A DNA stretch of 64,000 nt, taken from Arenicola marina. Taxonomy: Eukaryota > Annelida > Polychaeta > Arenicolidae. This document shows positions 61,419 through 64,000 of this stretch, piece by piece. The stretch lies in contig OZ025249.1 in NCBI GenBank assembly GCA_964019135.1, positions 15,153,088-15,217,087 of the forward strand. The letters are read 5' to 3'. The notes under the pieces are model-generated. The model was not told the DNA's origin, searched no databases, and saw only the letters and a program-made list of their open reading frames with translations. Each line of letters starts with the position of its first letter. Within the stretch, counting starts at the first letter, position 1. The translations under genes and the position numbers were made by a program.

Positions 61419-62346
61419 CTGGGCGCTGCCAAGGTCAAGGTCGTTGGTATCATTAGGAACACAATAACAGCATTATAATACGAGAGTAAGCCCAATTTGT
61501 GCTAATTTCATGGCACCTGTATTCCCTTATCTAAATTTGTTATTGATGAATAAATATACATGAGTATTTATGTATTAGCATATTTACAGATATATCAATA
61601 TTTAATGTTAAGCATCAATTAATAAGAACAAACTAAAAAGTTCACAGTAACATAGCAGACATATCCGTTAAAATGGCGAACGACCAAATAACCAAAGACG
61701 ATATGAAATACAGCATAATAATTACATATTAAAGTAAATATAATGTCTTGAAATTGTGTATTCATGTTGACAAATACTGGCACGCTTCCAGCGCTGCTTC
61801 CATTTTAACGGTGGCATGCAGCGTCTGGGATGTAGTAATACAGAATCAATGGGCCTTGCAATCATTAGGCATAACGTAGGCCAGTCACCAAACAAATATG
61901 AGCAGATGTAAGTCACCGTTATAGGATGTTTTCAAGTCATCTCAACAACTATCACTTCATTGTGTGAAGTTTCAATGACACGCGAAATCAAACATAAAAG
62001 TCGTGTGAACGAAAGTGTGAAAATTTATTAAAGTGCAACGTAACAACAAACTAGAGGTTCTATACTACACACAAACCTAATAGAATTGACGCTTGGAATC
62101 GCGAGTAGCTGTCTCTCATGCTGCAATCAGTGACATGGCATTGCAGACAGAAAATGGGGGAGGGTCGGGGCGAGCAATACAAAAATCGCGTAGGATAGGG
62201 TGGTCGTCTAGGGAATACGATGACGGTAACTCATCCTTCAATCAATAAACAAAACACTTCTCACAAAGCTAGTTCCATCGATATTTACATACGCATTTGT
62301 TGTCTGTGACATCGTAAACTAAATAGAGGGGATACGTTCTCGCAAG
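61419..62346 (-). other. Intron sequence of the unidentified gene
   Basis: AT-rich sequence between the helical exon and the 103-bp array, with no further exon seen. A 64-codon minus-strand frame at 61,722-61,916 has no splice support. Confidence 0.45.
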
Positions 62347-64000
62347 TCCTCGTCCCGCCACACACCGCTCGTCTCACGGGCCATCTCACCCATCACACCC
62401 ACTACATACCTGGGACATGTCGGCACAGAGCCAGTCCCTGGTCACCCAGTCCTCGTCCCAACACACACCGCTCGTCTCACGGGCCATCTCACCCATCACA
62501 CCCATTACATACCTGGGACATGTCGGCACAGAGCCAGTCCCTGGTCACCCAGTCCTCGTCCCAACACACACCGCTCGTCTCACGGGCCATCTCACCCATC
62601 ACACCCACTACATACCTGGGACATGTCGGCACAGAGCCAGTCCCTGGTCACCCAGTCCTCGTCCCAACACACACCGCTCGTCTCACGGGCCATCTCACCC
62701 ATCACACCCACTACATACCTGGGACATGTCGGCACAGAGCCAGTCCCTGGTCACCCAGTCCTCGTCCCGCCACACACCGCTCGTCTCACGGGCCATCTCA
62801 CCCATCACACCCATTACATACCTGGGACATGTCGGCACAGAGCCAGTCCCTGGTCACCCAGTCCTCGTCCCAACACACACCGCTCGTCTCACGGGCCATC
62901 TCACCCATCACACCCATTACATACCTGGGACATGTCGGCACAGAGCCAGTCCCTGGTCACCCAGTCCTCGTCCCGCCACACACCGCTCGTCTCACGGGCC
63001 ATCTCACACATCACACCCACTACATACCTGGGACATGTCGGCACAGCGCCAGTCCCTGGTCACCCAGTCCTCGTCCCAACACACACCGCTCGTCTCAGGG
63101 ACCATCTCACCCATCACACCCATTACATACCTGGGACATGTCGGCACAGAGCCAGTCCCTGGTCACCCAGTCCTCGTCCCACCACACACCGCTCGTCTCA
63201 CGGGCCATCTCACACATCACACCCACTACATACCTGGGACATGTCGGCACAGCGCCAGTCCCTGGTCACCCAGTCCTCGTCCAAACACACACCGCTCGTC
63301 TCACGGGCCATCTCACCCATCACACCCATTACATACCTGGGACACGTCGGCACAGAGCCAGTCCCTGGTCACCCAGTCCTCGTCCCAACACACACCGCTC
63401 GTCTCACGGGCCATCTCACCCATCACACCCATTACATACCTGGGACATGTCGGCACAGCGCCAGTCCCTGGTCACCCAGTCCTCGTCCCAACACACACCG
63501 CTCGTCTCAGGGACCATCTCACCCATCACACCCATTACATACCTGGGACATGTCGGCACAGAGCCAGTCCCTGGTCACCCAGTCCTCGTCCCACCACACA
63601 CCGCTCGTCTCACGGGCCATCTCACACATCACACCCACTACATACCTGGGACATGTCGGCACAGCGCCAGTCCCTGGTCACCCAGTCCTCGTCCCAACAC
63701 ACACCGCTCGTCTCACGGGCCATCTCACCCATCACACCCACTACATACCTGGGACATGTCGGCACAGAGCCAGTCCCTGGTCACCCAGTCCTCGTCCCAA
63801 CACACACCGCTCGTCTCACGGGCCATCTCACCCATCACACCCATTACATACATGGGACATGTCGGCACAGAGCCAGTCCCTGGTCACCCACTCCTCGTCC
63901 AGCCACACACCGCTCGTCTCACGGGCCATCTCACCCATCACACCCACTACATACCTGGGACATGTCGGCACAGCGCCAGTCCCTGGTCACCCAGTCCTCG
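62347..64000. repeat. 103-bp tandem array carrying an exon end and its 5' splice site, 16 copies
   Basis: Sixteen head-to-tail 103-bp units run to the end of the window. On the minus strand each unit contains 45 nt reading EDWVTRDWLCADMSQ followed by a good donor, CAG|GTATGT (62,410/62,409 in the lowest copy). The frame leaves in phase 0, matching the helical exon at 61,418. Reading past the donor reaches TGA 22 nt later, and no acceptor with a pyrimidine tract lies inside a unit. The functional exon is therefore probably the first copy on the minus strand, beyond the window, with the others as intronic copies. Copies differ at a handful of sites (CGCCAC/CAACAC/CACCAC, CCCACTAC/CCCATTAC, CAGAGCC/CAGCGCC). 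Confidence 0.9.
62410..62454 (-). CDS. Exon-end copy (DWVTRDWLCADMSQ) of the unidentified gene
   Basis: This is the copy nearest the helical exon and stands for all sixteen. EDWVTRDWLCADMSQ|IMLSVSTLPEMVQ would be the joined product. Whether this particular copy is ever used as an exon is doubtful, because no acceptor is visible next to it. The protein-like character (Trp/acid-rich, in phase with the downstream exon) is why I regard the motif as originally coding. Confidence 0.35.

Overview
This window looks like nuclear DNA from an invertebrate metazoan. It has spliced genes with GT-AG introns, a complete Sp6-9-type zinc-finger transcription factor, a degraded LINE fragment, CpG that is not depleted, and a very large tandem-repeat load. 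I cannot place the species from sequence alone. Nothing bacterial or viral was recognised.

Layout. Bases 1-7,600 hold no recognisable gene: GC-rich, homopolymer-rich sequence, one CpG-rich patch with a YY1-type site, and two tRNA-like patches. A 56/60-bp minisatellite fills 7.6-16.0 kb and runs into a 200-N assembly gap. At 17.06-17.80 kb is a well-bounded fold-back DNA transposon with a 9-bp target-site duplication. Two abutting minisatellites (33-bp, then about 31-bp units) occupy 19.2-30.3 kb. Bases 30.3-39.6 kb are mostly AT-rich unique sequence with a 120-bp inverted-repeat element (32.6 kb) and a LINE reverse-transcriptase fragment (34.4 kb). A relative of the 120-bp element at 39.6 kb leads directly into a 45-bp x 34 array. 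Two more abutting arrays (16-bp, then 33-bp) fill 42.6-48.5 kb.

The genic part is 49-64 kb. A CpG-rich region precedes a TATA box (50,676) and a probable non-coding first exon with a consensus donor (51,150). An intron of about 3.6 kb leads to the single coding exon of an Sp6-9/buttonhead-family gene (54,737-56,080) with a poly(A) signal at 56,695. Facing it on the minus strand is an unidentified multi-exon gene (about 57.06 kb to beyond 62.4 kb). I reconstructed it from splice sites whose phases agree across five junctions. The window ends inside a 103-bp x 16 array, each unit of which carries the last 45 nt of one of that gene's exons plus its 5' splice site.

Seven tandem arrays cover roughly 28-29 kb, about 45% of the window. 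All of the many long open frames inside them are consequences of stop-free repeat units. The most distinctive observations are the fold-back element whose two terminal hairpins differ in sequence but keep their pairing, the minisatellite that grows from the end of a short inverted-repeat element with an unexpanded relative 7 kb away, and the array that copies an exon end with its splice donor.
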